A stretch of DNA of 64,000 bases from Acarospora socialis (taxonomy: Eukaryota > Ascomycota > Lecanoromycetes > Acarosporales > Acarosporaceae). A model generated the notes under the pieces. The model saw only the letters and a list, made by a program, of their open reading frames with translations. It did no database searches and was not told the DNA's origin. Positions 22,615 through 34,665 of the stretch are shown here, piece by piece (the stretch's first letter is position 1; the number at the start of each line of letters is the position of its first letter). The stretch spans positions 2,480,001 through 2,544,000 of the forward strand of contig JAMYGW020000004.1 in NCBI GenBank assembly GCA_025617375.2. The letters run 5' to 3'. Both the position numbers and the translations under genes were made by a program.

Positions 22615-24426
22615 CTACCTTGTCTGCCACACGCCCCTCCTAGTTGACGGCTTCGCGCCCTCGGGCTCGCACTTATCTTCGGGATCAATGCAGTCGACCG
22701 CTCTTCTTACCCATGCTGCTTCTCTTCCCAGCACCTCACACTCAATCTCTCGCATCGTCTTCAACTCCTCGGACATTTCCGCGACTAAAGCCGTGCAAAT
22801 CTCGACAAGATAAGCAAGGGAAGAACCTTGGACAGGTTGATCGAGGCGCTTCAATTCGAGAGCCCGTGACGCTAGCCTCATCTCTAGAGCAGCCACATCT
22901 GCCCGCCAGCCTTCCCCAAGACTCTCTAGGAACTCCAACTCTTCTGCATCGCTGGAGTTCACATGTTCTCCTAGCTCCCTGGCACCTTTGCTCGTTACTA
23001 ACCACCGCTCGAAGGCCGTAATGACATGTGCGAACTTCCCGCCCGCACTGTCAATGTTGCCTAGGTCTTGCAAAGTACGTGAAAGTAATGTAACCCTTTC
23101 CGAGAAAGCAGTACTTTGGTGACCGGTGCTCCATTCTCTTAAGGCTTGTATGTCAATGTGCCCTTGGAGCTTGCTCTCCTCAAGTCTCAGTTTACTGTAA
23201 GCTGTGGCAACGTCCTCAAATTGACCACGGAGCGTGCTTTCGGCGCTTTGTTCCCACTGTCGCTGTATCTCCGCCGAGGTTCGATGCAATAAATGTAGCT
23301 GCAACAGTTCGGCCTGTAGCCGAATCGTATCGGATGACATAGCATTGACGTCGGGGTTCTTCAAAGGAGATGCTGCAATTGTGGACAAGGCAGGCGCTTT
23401 CGCGGTCTTTTTCGGCGTATAGTGCTGCTGCAAGGTGGTGAATGCTGGTCGCGTGGCTTTACAGCTAATGGTTTTTGCAATAAGCGTTTCCAAGGAAGAC
23501 CGCTGGGTTTCACTTTGCTCCTGATCTGGGACTATCTGGTCTTTGAAAGCTGCATGTTTGTTGGCCGTGCTTGGTTCCGTCAACGTAGTAAGACATACAC
23601 CCGTCACTCTGTTATTGGCAGCTTTTGTCTTCGACCGTGTAGAGATATCCGATACGCTGCCACTAGTTGATGCAGCAGAAGTAGGCCGACTGTTACGAGT
23701 AGAGCCTGAGCTAGGTCGTGGTAGGGAATCTGCTGAGCTTGGCGTATGTGAAACCTGCCGACGGTGCGAGACCGGCGCTTTATAGTTGTTGGGTTGGACA
23801 ATAACTGAAGCGTTACGTGAGTGGCCTCGAAGTCCTGGCTTGCGAACAGCGTCAATGGTTGTTGGTTTCCGTAAAGATTGTGACCTCGTTACGGTAGTAG
23901 CAGATGCTGAGCTGTTTGAAGCCATGGGTTCGTTGGCTATAGACTGAACTGCTTTCTGCGCAGTCGATGAGAACGGCATTTGCGGCACCCGGAGTCGGCC
24001 TGCAGGCTCTTCTGTGGCTTTCAGGAGCGCTTCTTCTGGCTGAGTCCATCCTAAGCCGGTCTTGACAGGCTTGGCGCTACGACTGGTTTCAGTCTGGTCT
24101 GTGAGAGGATCTTGTCTCACGGAACGTGGTTGCGGCAACAAACTTCTCCTTCTGATACCCTCGTCAACAATATCAGGCTTTCTAAGCAGAGCCAGTCCTC
24201 GGGCAAGGTGTTGCTCGGTGGTAGTTGACGAACTGGAGCTACGAGCTATACCACCGCCGTAGGTCCTCCTTGACGTATTCAGGGTACTTGGTTGTCTCTA
24301 TTTACTACGCTTCAGTTTCAAGATGGCGCGAACTCTACCTCAGGATGGGGTTCGTACACTGTTGGAGGTGCTCTTGTTTCCTAACCTGTTCCCTCTCTCA
24401 CTGATAGAAGGTATTCGCGAAGGCAT
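22615..24426 (-). CDS. disordered and coiled-coil protein of unknown function, 570 aa
   Basis: The main exon is 24286-22615. A short first exon, 24426-24386 (MPSRIPSISERGN), joins through a 99-bp intron (24287-24385, GTTAGG..CCAAG) to read on into STLNTSRRTYGGG. The donor is off-consensus, so the first exon is inferred. Residues 20-290 are Ser/Thr/Pro-rich and basic (ARSSSSSTTTEQHLARGLAL; SRPTSAASTSGSVSDISTRS), like a microtubule- or septum-associated disordered region. From about 320 the chain is helical: LQAELLQLHLLHRTSAEIQR, AYSKLRLEESKLQGHIDI, FAHVITAFERWLVTSKGARE and EMSEELKTMREIECEVLGRE. The architecture of a disordered basic N-half and a helical C-half resembles cytoskeletal adaptors such as augmin-type proteins, but I do not recognise the family. 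Confidence 0.72.
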
Positions 24427-24741
24427 TGAAATGGTATTGGAGAATCAATTGTGCGTTGAGAAGGGTTCGGAGTTGCATTGTTTACTTTCTAAGTTGTGAT
24501 GCTTTGAGTTGTTCCGGGCTCGAAGGCGGTGACCGCGGCAGTAAGCGACATGGAACACGAGAACACATTTTTAAATGCAGCAACTGATGTTCTGTCAGGT
24601 AGGAGAGCCTTCCTTGAGTATGCCAGTCTTTGACTCAGCACCATTCTATTCAATCTCATAGCTCAAGGCTAGCAAAAATCTAGGCATCTAGCAACATATT
24701 CTGGATGCGTCAAGCGTTCAATTCGTAGTTAACATGTTTCA
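24427..24741. other. short intergenic gap
   Basis: About 315 bases separating the start of the coiled-coil gene from the stop of the 6-phosphogluconolactonase gene. Nothing recognisable. Confidence 0.5.
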
Positions 24742-25533
24742 TCAGAGACTCCCTCGCCGAGGATATCCAACACCTGCGACCGCTTTGGAATCTGTGAACC
24801 AGCTCACTTTCTCCGCCCCGCCCTCGTTCACGAGCCCGCACGGCAGGCTCCTCCCTTCCTCCGAGTCAAAGATTTTCTTCAGTATATCCTTCTTCCCTTC
24901 GCCAGTAGCAACAAAAGCAATCTTAATGCCGTGGGTGACTACCGGAAGTGTCAAGGTGATGCGCTTCAGTGGAGGCTTCGGCGAGTCGCTAATCGCTGCC
25001 ACCCAAGCGTCCGATTCACGCAGAAGCTCGTGGTTAGGGAAGAGGCTGCAGGTGTGGCCGTCCGGACCACAACCAAGAAGGAGCAAGTCGAATATCGGAA
25101 GCTTGACGCTGTCTTTTGCCGCGAACGAGCGCATGAGCTCTTCTTGGTACTGGTCAGCCAGCTCCTGGACGTCGTCAAGATGTTGCAGATCGATCGTATG
25201 AACTTCCGGTTTGCCCATGCCCTCCGGAATCTTGTCTAAGAGCTCGTCCTTGAGCAGCTTGTAATTGCTGTCGGCGTGGTCCAGAGGGACGGCACGCTCA
25301 TCGGCGAAGAACACCTCCCACTTGTCGAAGCGTACAATATCTTCTGCGCTGCCGTTGCTCGGTGCTAGGAGGGCCTTGGCCAGAGTGTTTGGGAGTGAGC
25401 CGCCGGAGACGGCTACTTTGAAAGCGCCGTGACGTTCGAGGCCGGAATTCTGACATTGTAGGACGTAGGGTCGCAATGTTTTGGCAAGTGTATCGACGTC
25501 GGCGAACGAATAGAGATTTGCTTGTTTACCCAT
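24742..25533 (-). CDS. SOL3: 6-phosphogluconolactonase
   Basis: Hydrolyses 6-phosphoglucono-delta-lactone to 6-phosphogluconate, the second step of the oxidative pentose phosphate pathway; cytosolic. It is a single-exon gene of 263 aa, the usual size for the fungal SOL/DevB-type enzyme. Signature blocks are in order: FKVAVSGGSLPNTLAKAL (about 38-55), WEVFFADERAVPLDHADSNY (about 72-91), DLLLLGCGPDGHTCSLFPNH (the GPDGH catalytic-loop signature, near 150-169), RITLTLPVV and IAFVATGEGKKDIL. No targeting signal is seen at the N-terminus (MGKQANLYSFADVDTLAKTL). The start ATG is supported by the family length. Identity is strong; the paralogue symbol follows the yeast cytosolic enzyme. Confidence 0.96.
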   Translation of the reverse strand: MGKQANLYSFADVDTLAKTLRPYVLQCQNSGLERHGAFKVAVSGGSLPNTLAKALLAPSNGSAEDIVRFDKWEVFFADERAVPLDHADSNYKLLKDELLDKIPEGMGKPEVHTIDLQHLDDVQELADQYQEELMRSFAAKDSVKLPIFDLLLLGCGPDGHTCSLFPNHELLRESDAWVAAISDSPKPPLKRITLTLPVVTHGIKIAFVATGEGKKDILKKIFDSEEGRSLPCGLVNEGGAEKVSWFTDSKAVAGVGYPRRGSL

Positions 25534-25943
25534 GGCGAAATGTGCTTCAACGGCGGTGGTGGGGTTTTATCGATAAGAGGGGTCTCGATACCCTCAAGTA
25601 ATCGAATGACAGCGCTACGGGTAGTAACTGAGTTTAGGCAGTGTGTGCAGTACGTCGTGGTGGAGACTGGTGCAATATTAGGATAGCATATGACTTGCGA
25701 GACAAGACCGGTCGGTGTGTGTTCAACTTTACCACACCTGAGGCAATCATCTCACATGTGAAATTTGTACTCGAAACATCATCACCGACGCGGAGACGGA
25801 GAAACTTCTATCCCAAGCGTGAAACGGATCTCTACCGGCTTCGATAACCCGGTAAATTTCGATCGAGTCTCGATCGCGATGACTCTAGACGTAAAATACT
25901 CCGCTCAATTGCATGAGGTGGTTACCTCTGGATGCATTTCTAA

Positions 25944-25957
25944 CTAAGGTACCTTAG
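25944..25957. repeat. perfect 14-bp palindrome CTAAGGTACCTTAG
   Basis: A perfect inverted repeat centred on GGTACC, followed directly by GTACTCC. Shorter relatives of this motif occur in other intergenic stretches of the window. Confidence 0.7.
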
Positions 25958-27480
25958 GTACTCCCGTCTACGATCCCACTTCATACATGTGAGGGAGGTA
26001 AGATCGCACGTTCGGGAAATCTGATCATCATCCGACAACCAAAGGTGTGGTGTTGATAAGGTGATGCGATCCGATAGAGATTATGAGTACGGCTCCTTTT
26101 CGCACTCACTTGGCGTTCATGTTCCATCATGGTATGAGTACAACATATGTACGCGTACTCTACTACCTACCTATGTAAGTTAAGTGTAGGTGTTGCCCTT
26201 ACCTTATCACTACCTTACCTCAGGTATGACAAGGTTGGTGGACTTTTTTGATCGGCTGGCAACGCTCCGGGCTTTCAATCCGTTTGAAATCAAAGAAATA
26301 TGCTGTATATTCATCGACTGCTCAACCTTCCTGTGAATCGGAAGCCTGAAAATCGAGAAAAAAGGCATGTGTCGACGGCAATATATCCGTGACGCTTACG
26401 TAGCCACATTTCTACGGAGGCAACTCCGCAAGAGATATACGCTTGGGCCCAAACCGGCAATAATACTGTCGGCGCTCGAGTCCGCTTTAGAATGGTATAT
26501 AGAGATGGGAAACTCCACCTTCACATACAAATCGTATTCAGCATCCTAACCCAGCTGCTACTTGTTGAAAGCAAGCCTTTCAGGTGGTCTTGGCGTCGTC
26601 TTCGATCTTCGTATCTGACAAGCACCACAGCAGCGCTTTGATACGAAATAACCTCCATTGAAGCTGAGAGTTCAAGCAAACCTTTTCACAGGCAAACATG
26701 CAATCACCCTCAGCGGACGTCTCAAACCTCCTCCAGCTACAAACCGAGGCCGCCTATCTTCGTGGAACGTCTGAAACACGAGCCTTTCCAAATAATGTCC
26801 TCGACACCGGAGACCGGGTTGGAAGGTCATTCTCATCGTCCCCACTCTATCCCTTGACCAATATGCTCTCAACTTGGCCCGATGTTCTCGCTGTCAACGG
26901 ACGCTGAGCTTCGGAAGCCTTTCCAACCCACCGCAGGGGATAGTCCGATACGGCACGAACCTTTACTACTGTGCACGGTGTGCGGACATGGTTGGTCTGA
27001 AAAGTTGAGCGTTGGTCTCCGTCTATATGAGACCCACTGTGGCGAGTCTCGGCCGCCTCCATCCGACCGCTGTTAGATCGAGGCACAGACGATGATCTCG
27101 GCGGGCTCCACCGGACGGTGACACGGGTAACCTTATCCCACGATAACTGCCATGCTGCCAGTGCCGATGATAGACCAGTCCAGTAGTTAGGCCTGACAAA
27201 AGCTTAACGGGACACCGCAGGAATGGGAAGAACAGCTGGCTCGACTGCGAGACGAGTAACACCACACTGAGACTATCAGTGTAGAAGCCCAATGTTTGCC
27301 CTCGCCACGATGAGCGGAGTTCGCTATTGATGGCTGTCCATGGAGGTCAGAGTGAATGATTTCGAGAAGGAGAACGGTTGTGCTGCCAAAACAATATTTC
27401 ACCTCTGCCGGAAGGAAAAGGAAATTGATTTGTTTTTTGTTTTCTTACTTTGTATGCAACTTGCATGATCCGACCGACAT

Positions 27481-27524
27481 AGGTCGAACCGCCTTTGGAA
27501 GAAGGTCGAACCGCCTTTGGAAGA
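27481..27524. repeat. perfect 22-bp tandem duplication
   Basis: Two identical adjacent 22-bp copies with the core GGTCGAACCGCCTTTGGAAG. They lie in non-coding DNA with no element ends around them. Confidence 0.85.
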
Positions 27525-29768
27525 CACGGCAATATGTCCGTCAACGACAGCCGACTCAAGTCCGAGCTGTCAACATTTCTCAGCGCATTTGTGTAGCTGA
27601 TTCGTTATCTCACATTAACCATCTCCTACCAGATTTTCATAACTTATGGACCAAAGACCTTCACCTCTCCGAATGTGATGAGATACTCGAGAGCTCACGG
27701 GAGGTGATTGGAGTTACCTTCATATGACATGTCGACCGCTGTCCCAGCCGCAATCAACGTCAGTGACAACTGTATCCACCTACAGTACTACTCCGTTAGC
27801 GTTTATCTATCTGGGGTAGGTAGCGGTTGATGTTGAATGGACCGGGAAATTTTTCTAACCTGCTATATGACCTACCTACTCTTATAAGTTGCTTATGAGC
27901 TGTCAAGTTTATAGATTACCTACCATTTTGCTGGTGCTTGAGAGATCAGCAGTATACCAAAGTTAGATCTACGTTACCGGAATAACTTGCTGTCTAGAGT
28001 TATGCTTTATCGCCAAGACGTGAAGATGCATGAAGACAAAATGCTTGACCCGGTTTGCGAAAAAGACATTGGTTGCAAGGTACTCTTTTTACTCAAGTAT
28101 ACCCTGGTGATTGACCTGTTCGTGTTACCACATTGCTTTCTATAAGGGAAGATCTTAGACCATCGTCAACACCATCATACTTATTCTACTTCACGTTCTG
28201 TGCTGCTGAAAGAGACAAAGCCTTCAGGGCAAACGTTTATCTTCTGACAGGCCTTCTCTGTTTAATTGGCTGTACTCAAGGTGTTTGAGACTCTCGCTGT
28301 CATGCCTTGGAATCAAATGGAGAATTTAATCGCTGTCAACTCCTGTTACGGACGCGTTGATCTCCGTGGGAAGGGATACTCTTACCAGCCAAGTACAGCC
28401 TATCGGCCGAAAGCACATCCATCCTATATTCGGGATCTTCTCGATGGCGCGCCGTCTCCTGCAGATCAGGGTGTATGGGCCAGCACCCTTCGCCCGGTTT
28501 TGGCCTGTCCCCAGGCATGCAGCCGTTGAGGCAAAGAGGGGCTATGAGCAAAGGATCGGCTCCAGAAATCGTTCTCGACCAATGGATTTATGACTATTAT
28601 CTGCACATGGCCTGAGGCGATGTCAACCGCCCTCGAATGCACATGGCTGCATCACCATTTGTCAAAGTCAACTCTCCGACGTCAGGACTCCAGAAGTTTG
28701 GTCCAGGGTTTATGAGGGAATCTTTGATGTCAGAGCATTGACGGAAAGTGAGCTCACGCATTCGCTCAATCGTGCGGGTTTTGGCATGGCTGCCGATGTC
28801 TATTCTGCCATCTTCCGAGCATCGCGAAGCGTCTAGCACGAGTGCTCTAAGGGATGATTTCGAATAGGCTTCACGTATCAGCCACACGTTTGCTCCAAGC
28901 TCTTATAGATTGGGCGACTCACATGGCGGTGACTACTCTCGTGTGAATGTGGAGAAGGATATTATGCTGAAAACCGGCTGTACGGAGCCTTCTACCTGTG
29001 TATATCTGTCGGATTAGCTGCTACCTGGTCGTTTTCTTGGTATATTGTTCCCTAAATTACTGCTTGATAGGGTCTATAACTCTAACAAGTCTTTCGCAGA
29101 CAAGTCTCGACATGGAGTGTAGAACACCATGTTGCTGCTGAACACTCGGTATCTTTGTAAACTTTCCACAAGGGCTTGTGGATATTCTACCTCATACACA
29201 AGACAAAAGCAATTGTACAGCATAGTTACAGTCGCGTTCGAGTGATTGGCGTGCGTTATCTACTACGGAGCATGCCCCGACGTCGAAACTCGAATCTTGC
29301 AAGACAGGAGACTGGAGCATATGGGTTCTTTGTCTATGTGATGGGGGTATGCCTTTAACTCAAGTTTTCGAGCTGATATAGTACCTTTGCATCTACTGAC
29401 AATGCGTCGCGGACAAAGCTCGCACCCGCAGCATCGTGGGAAGAGCTCAAGGATCTCGCTCGAGAAGGGTTAGGGCAAAGTACTCGGCGGACCGAAGAGT
29501 ACGATTGCTTGATATGAGAATGGTTTGAATATACGCAGAGCTGACGAATATGGTAGAGAAGTGAATCGCATACTTGGACGAGTGCATGTTTTTGAGAGTA
29601 CCGAACAGCAGCTCAAACATGGCTACATTCCCGTGAGAGGAGAAGAACATGGGAGAGCAGTCCGTGGTAAGCTTTCCGGTGTAGAACTGAAAAGAGCGTT
29701 CGACTGATGTTCTGGTAGCTTACGTCTCGGATTTCATATTGAATGGGTATCCACTGAAGGCGACATTG

Positions 29769-30785
29769 ATGAAATGGATATCTCTGGCATCACAAGACCA
29801 GGGTCCAACCTCCGCCGGACGCCCTCAGGCATATCCTTATCCCTCAGTCAGTGGTGGCTTTCAGCATCCTTCAACAGCTGTCGTACCAATTCCACATCTA
29901 CCCTCCGGGTTGCAGGGCGATTCCTCATTGAGTGCAGCCAGTGTTGCGCCAGCATCATCTATAGCCCGAGGCTATGATAACAACGTTCAAGCGCACATGT
30001 ACCACCAACCGGCGGCAGACAGTAACTATTCTCTCGCAAACAACCAATCACCATCCTCTGCATTTGATGGACAGGCGGGCAATTATCAGCCAGCCAATCC
30101 GCACTGGATAGGAGCCCACGGACTATGGCTCTATCAATCGGAATCTCCAGGGAATGGATATGGCGCTGGCAACTGGATTACTTTTGAGGAACCACATGCT
30201 AGAAACACCGGAGGCAGCGCGCCATCCTGGGCTACCTTACATTCAGTCTTGTCTGGACCGCAGTACTTACCTGTCACAGGTGTCGTACTGTACTGGGTGC
30301 CTCCAGTCCTGCCAATGGAGCCCGGTCAATCGGCACCTGGGCCAAACCCCCCTCTACAATGCGTGCGTTTTGCAGTGTCGCAAGTCACTCAGAACAATGA
30401 CGGTGGCATGCCAGTTAACGTTATGCACGGTGCAGTGCCTATCGAAGCCCGTGGTGTTTTCATTCAAAACTTGAGCTACGACGCCACTTCCGCCGATGTC
30501 GAAAATCTGATGAGAGACGTTGGTAGTATTGTTCAATGTGAAATAAACACTGATAGCGGTACAGGGAGGTCCAAAGGGTCCGCAATCGTTCAGTTCACTA
30601 GCGCTGAAGATGCGACGAAGGCTCTTGATATGTTCAATGGTACTCGATTTATGGGTAGAGCACTCACGGTCAGGCTTGACAAGAATCAGAAAGTGAACTC
30701 TGACGCTGAAGTCTCGACTGGGCCCCCGAATGGTCAAGGAGGGCAGGAGCCAATTATCGTTGACGGGTCCATCAGAAGCACCTAA
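29769..30785 (+). CDS. single-RRM RNA-binding protein, 5' end uncertain
   Basis: The first in-frame ATG of the open frame is at 29769, giving 338 aa; the frame stays open some 60 bases further upstream without an ATG, so a spliced upstream exon is possible. The first 220 residues are low-complexity (Pro, Ser, Gln, Tyr: YHQPAADSNYSLANNQSPSS). The RRM lies at about residues 230-310: RGVFIQNLSYDATSADVENL holds RNP2 (VFIQNL), and TGRSKGSAIVQF holds RNP1. The second RNP1 aromatic is Ile (SAIVQF), a mild departure from consensus. The C-terminal tail is short and polar. It could act in mRNA processing or stability; no closer family is recognised. Confidence 0.75.
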   Translation: MKWISLASQDQGPTSAGRPQAYPYPSVSGGFQHPSTAVVPIPHLPSGLQGDSSLSAASVAPASSIARGYDNNVQAHMYHQPAADSNYSLANNQSPSSAFDGQAGNYQPANPHWIGAHGLWLYQSESPGNGYGAGNWITFEEPHARNTGGSAPSWATLHSVLSGPQYLPVTGVVLYWVPPVLPMEPGQSAPGPNPPLQCVRFAVSQVTQNNDGGMPVNVMHGAVPIEARGVFIQNLSYDATSADVENLMRDVGSIVQCEINTDSGTGRSKGSAIVQFTSAEDATKALDMFNGTRFMGRALTVRLDKNQKVNSDAEVSTGPPNGQGGQEPIIVDGSIRST

Positions 30786-31539
30786 GATCTCGTCGCGGAC
30801 TCTTCTGGAAGTTAGTTCTCCAGTGTGTGGCGGACAAGTCTGAGCTGAAAAGGTTACTCCATGATGCTGCAGAGGAATTACCTAGAGTGCTTCGAGTAGC
30901 GAACTTAGTCTGAGGTTGAGCTTACACCTTGGTCACGGCTTAAGGTAGATTTGGAAAGTGCTTGCATATCTCCCGTGCGGTATGATGTGCTCGCTATATC
31001 AAGCAGCTGTAAAGTCTATGGGCACAAGCATCTGAGATTCCCCTGTCAACATGAATTACAGTTTCTATCCTTCATCTTCGTGCAACTCTAAGAGACCCTG
31101 CGACATCCAAATGTACCCACATGACAGCAAGACATCCTACCAACAACTTGACCGCGCGATTATGGGAGGCGCCTCTCGGTTACGCACTTAGGGCATCTTG
31201 GGAAATGTACTGGCATCTTTAGGCTACTGTACACGCATGAGCAAGTCTTTATGATCTCACATGAGATGTGAGCACGACGACAAAACTCATAGACTGACTA
31301 TAGTTGAGTAAGGAAGCATGCGATTTGTGAGTTCAGTATCTACTTCCTTCGACCATTCACTAACTCAGCTACTGCAGACGTCGTTTATTGGACAGCCTTT
31401 CGTTAAGGCAAGATTCTCCGTACAGAAGACGTGCTGTGACTTCAACGCACGGCCAGAGCGGGAGTCATGCTTTGACTGACGGTTGACTGACTATATTGTT
31501 CCAGAAGACCCTGCTCTACTCACAAAGCTATCGATCGAA
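30786..31539. other. intergenic between two plus-strand genes
   Basis: About 750 bases. A good 3' splice signal (TTGACTGAC branch, then TATATTGTTCCAG ending near 31503) suggests that the next gene may have an upstream exon here, but I could not find an in-frame partner. Confidence 0.45.
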
Positions 31540-33597
31540 ATGGCACGGCAAGGTATTCCCACAGCTCCGGTCAATCAGGACCGGGGTAGTGCGTCGGATC
31601 AACGCTTCGCTCCCACAAACCGTGACCGGAAGAAATGGAAGCCGTTTCAACAGGGCCGAGGCAATTGCGGCCTCCAAAATGCATCTCAAGCGCCACGGGC
31701 CATGTCTAGCACACACCGCCAGCAGCAAGCACCCCAACCAGAGCTGCAGATGCAGCTTTCGCTCCCAAGGCTGGTTGAGAGACCTGTCTCAACTGCCAAC
31801 GTTTCACGCCTGGGACCTCTACCACCTGATCATCCTCTGAGACGCGAGATGAATGAACTCAAAGCCACGCGAAAGAAGCGCCAACTTTACTGGGCTGGTT
31901 TGATCGAGGACTTGGGCGACGATGAGTGGGGAAATCCTGCAAATTACGATCGGCAGAGGTGGGAGGCCGAGGAACGATTGGCGGATATGAAGTTCGAGGA
32001 ACTGGCTGGGCAGATTAAATTGGCAGAGATGGGGTTTCCTCTTGTGGCGGGTGAGGATCAAGACCAAAGCCGAAGCACTTCTGCTGCATGGGGGTCGGAT
32101 CAAGGCGACTCTGCAGACGCTTACGGCGAGAGGTACAGCCCTGACGCACGACGACCAATCCGCATGCAGTATCGCGGACGACAACACAGAAGTTCATCAC
32201 AGCATAGAGGTGGCGGCGGAAGGCTGGATTGTAGCTTCAGAGCCAGAAACCCGAACGCTCCACCTAGAAAGGCGATGTTCTGGACCCAGCAGAAGCGTGC
32301 TAGCGCAGTCAACAAGTGGATGGATCAAATGGGGATGAATACTTCTAGGCAACCCTTTCCCATTGATTTCACAGATATGGTAGGGGAGAATAATTCCGCG
32401 AGTGAGCATGTCGGTACAAACGACGACGATCCCGAGCAACATGGTTACTTCAACGGTCAACGAGCAGTCGACAGCCCTGGCGATCACCACGAGGTCGGCG
32501 AGTACCAAGAGATTATGGACCGGCCACCCTGGACGATTCTGGATGAGTTAGCCTTCGAAGAGGCAGAGCGGGAAAGAGAAGATGAAAGGCTGCTACTCGG
32601 TCAGTATCTAGAAGACGACCGAAAAGCAAGACACAGGATAGAAACAGATACTGTGAGCGCCCCGAGATCATCTCGCGCGGCCGCATTGGCCAAGCAATCC
32701 GAGAAAGAACTGCCAAGAAAGCACACGGGTCCTTCTGTTACGGAACCAGACTTAATGAGCGCCCTCATGAAAAAACTTCTGAAGGGACAAGTCAAAAGCC
32801 CGAATCCAGTTCAGAAAGATGCGCCAGCATTTTCACACGAGGCCAACGAGAGTAACAAGACACTCGACCTTACCTCGGGACTTGTACCAGATGAGCGTGC
32901 CTCGAACAGCACAAGCTTACAACTGCAAAGCTCTCCACAACCTTCTTCTACTGATCCCAGTTCCCAAATGGCGAACGATACTAGCGGAAAGGTTGCTACA
33001 GAGATGGCCGCAAGCGCCCTGCCCAAACCGCAATCGCCACCCGAGATGGAGACAACTCACCAGGGCCGTACAAGAGCAAAGGTAGCAGTCGATCTTATAG
33101 CAGATGAAGAAGCCCAGATCGAGAGACTTGACATGCGCAACGGTATCAGCTCAGACGGAAGCGAGACTGGCTTTGACCCCGAACCCTACCCGGACTGTAA
33201 TGACGAAGACGGCTTTATACACATTGACGACACACCACACCCTTCTTCACCAATGTTCAATGACAATGCTACTCAAACAAAGCCACCCGCACGCTTCCGG
33301 CAAAGCAACACCCCACCGAATTTCTCGGCTTTAGGCCTCCACTACCGCAACTCCCTCAAAGTCAACGAGATGTTCTCTCCGACTGGGACTCTCCTTCCAC
33401 CCAAACCAGGCTCGGCTGCTGCCAGGTTAAGAGACTTGAGAAAACCTTACGATGAGTATAGTAGTCTCATCAGATGCTGGGCTGCGGCGAGGCGGAATGA
33501 GGAGGACTATGAGGGCAGTATTGTGGTGGAAGGCGTCTCGGACTGGGTCAATGCTAGGACTTGGCTGGTGGATTGGAGAGAGAGGTTAGATATGTAG
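31540..33597 (+). CDS. large disordered protein of unknown function
   Basis: The frame is open from about 31480 to the stop at 33595-33597; the first in-frame ATG is 31540 (MARQGIPTAPVNQD), giving 685 aa. No long hydrophobic span or catalytic motif is present. Recognisable stretches are a charged helical block (MNELKATRKKRQLYWAGLIE, then DLGDDEWGNPANYDRQRWEA), an acidic helix (LDELAFEEAEREREDERLLL), long Ser/Pro/Asp-rich linkers, and a C-terminal block that looks structured and conserved (TLLPPKPGSAAARLRDLRKP, EYSSLIRCWAAARRNEEDYE, DWVNARTWLVDWRERLDM). The compositional consistency over 2 kb argues strongly for a real gene. The 5' end may include a missing short exon. Confidence 0.75.
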   Translation: MARQGIPTAPVNQDRGSASDQRFAPTNRDRKKWKPFQQGRGNCGLQNASQAPRAMSSTHRQQQAPQPELQMQLSLPRLVERPVSTANVSRLGPLPPDHPLRREMNELKATRKKRQLYWAGLIEDLGDDEWGNPANYDRQRWEAEERLADMKFEELAGQIKLAEMGFPLVAGEDQDQSRSTSAAWGSDQGDSADAYGERYSPDARRPIRMQYRGRQHRSSSQHRGGGGRLDCSFRARNPNAPPRKAMFWTQQKRASAVNKWMDQMGMNTSRQPFPIDFTDMVGENNSASEHVGTNDDDPEQHGYFNGQRAVDSPGDHHEVGEYQEIMDRPPWTILDELAFEEAEREREDERLLLGQYLEDDRKARHRIETDTVSAPRSSRAAALAKQSEKELPRKHTGPSVTEPDLMSALMKKLLKGQVKSPNPVQKDAPAFSHEANESNKTLDLTSGLVPDERASNSTSLQLQSSPQPSSTDPSSQMANDTSGKVATEMAASALPKPQSPPEMETTHQGRTRAKVAVDLIADEEAQIERLDMRNGISSDGSETGFDPEPYPDCNDEDGFIHIDDTPHPSSPMFNDNATQTKPPARFRQSNTPPNFSALGLHYRNSLKVNEMFSPTGTLLPPKPGSAAARLRDLRKPYDEYSSLIRCWAAARRNEEDYEGSIVVEGVSDWVNARTWLVDWRERLDM

Positions 33598-34665
33598 GGT
33601 CAACGGGTGTGGCTATAGGGCAGGGGCTAGGCTCGATGGGGCTGTGTTGAAGTCTATGGGGATGTAGCAGGGCTATGTAAAGTTGAGCTGAGATAGCTAG
33701 TTGGACTATATCTTCACCCAAGGGGATGTTAAGCTGAAGGCTATCGGACGGGCAAAGTACCTCTAAATGAGGTAATGTTATAAACAGTCTTGCAAAGGAT
33801 CGACTTTACAGATGCAACTGCTGACGTTACCAAGCCACGTTTCTGGTAAGACGGCTAAAGGTTCTGGATTGGTTGAATTCATTTGTTACAAGCTAATCAT
33901 GCCTATAATCTTGGATGTTATACATTGAACTGAGGTTCGTGATGATGAGGGCAAGCCATACCGCAACCCTTACTGCACATTATTGGTTATCTTAAGAAGT
34001 CACTGATGTATCAAGGGAACATTGATATTAGGATAGATACGAATGTATGGTGCAGCTGTAGTCATTACTCTGGCCCTGCTTTGCCTGCTAAGGTCTTAGG
34101 GTTACCAGCCAATGCAGGAATCGGTGTAGTCAAGCTGATGGCTTGGCTTCATTTCTTATGGATGAGCTACTCGCTCTCTCCCCAACATCCTGTCTCTCTG
34201 TCGATAAAATGAAAAAGCCATCTTTCCACTTGAAATCACTAAATTGGAGCTGACCTTGAGTTCTTTATGCCATGATTCTCCCAACGCGGAGTAGCCCGTG
34301 AAACTGGCAGAGCTCGGGGCTCTAGGTCTGTAAAACTGGTTCTGATGCGAAGAAAACGTGCAGAATGTGAAACTGGCCTGGCTGATACCTATGGTCTTTA
34401 CGCCATTGCTAGGAGGCTTATAGTTCCATCCAGTAGCTTCCTGGGGGAGTGCTCTTTGCACTGTACTGCTCTAGGCACAAAGAGCGGTGCTGGTTGCTGA
34501 TGATTGTAGTTGGTGGATCGTGTTCGAATTTAACCTAGGAAGTAGCCAGTTTATGGGTGCCTGTAGAGGAGCGATGTCAGATCGCTTTCTAGAGCTCTTT
34601 TGGTCTAGTTGATTGTGACAACTACAGCTGCCGTTTCTACATTAATATATAATATCTATCTCCAC
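33598..34665. other. intergenic, convergent gene ends
   Basis: About 1.07 kb between two convergent genes, so it should hold both 3' UTRs. Only short ORFs. No RNA gene or repeat seen. Confidence 0.55.

Larger units (their letters stand above)
25534..29768. other. 4.2-kb gene-poor region
   Basis: Many overlapping ORFs of 60-125 codons on both strands, none with a recognisable domain, signal peptide or plausible splice extension. It contains the 14-bp palindrome near 25944, CTACCTACCT/ACCTTACCT runs near 26160-26225, and a perfect 22-bp tandem duplication at 27481-27524. No reverse transcriptase, integrase or transposase motif was seen. It may include the true 5' exon of the RRM gene. Confidence 0.5.
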
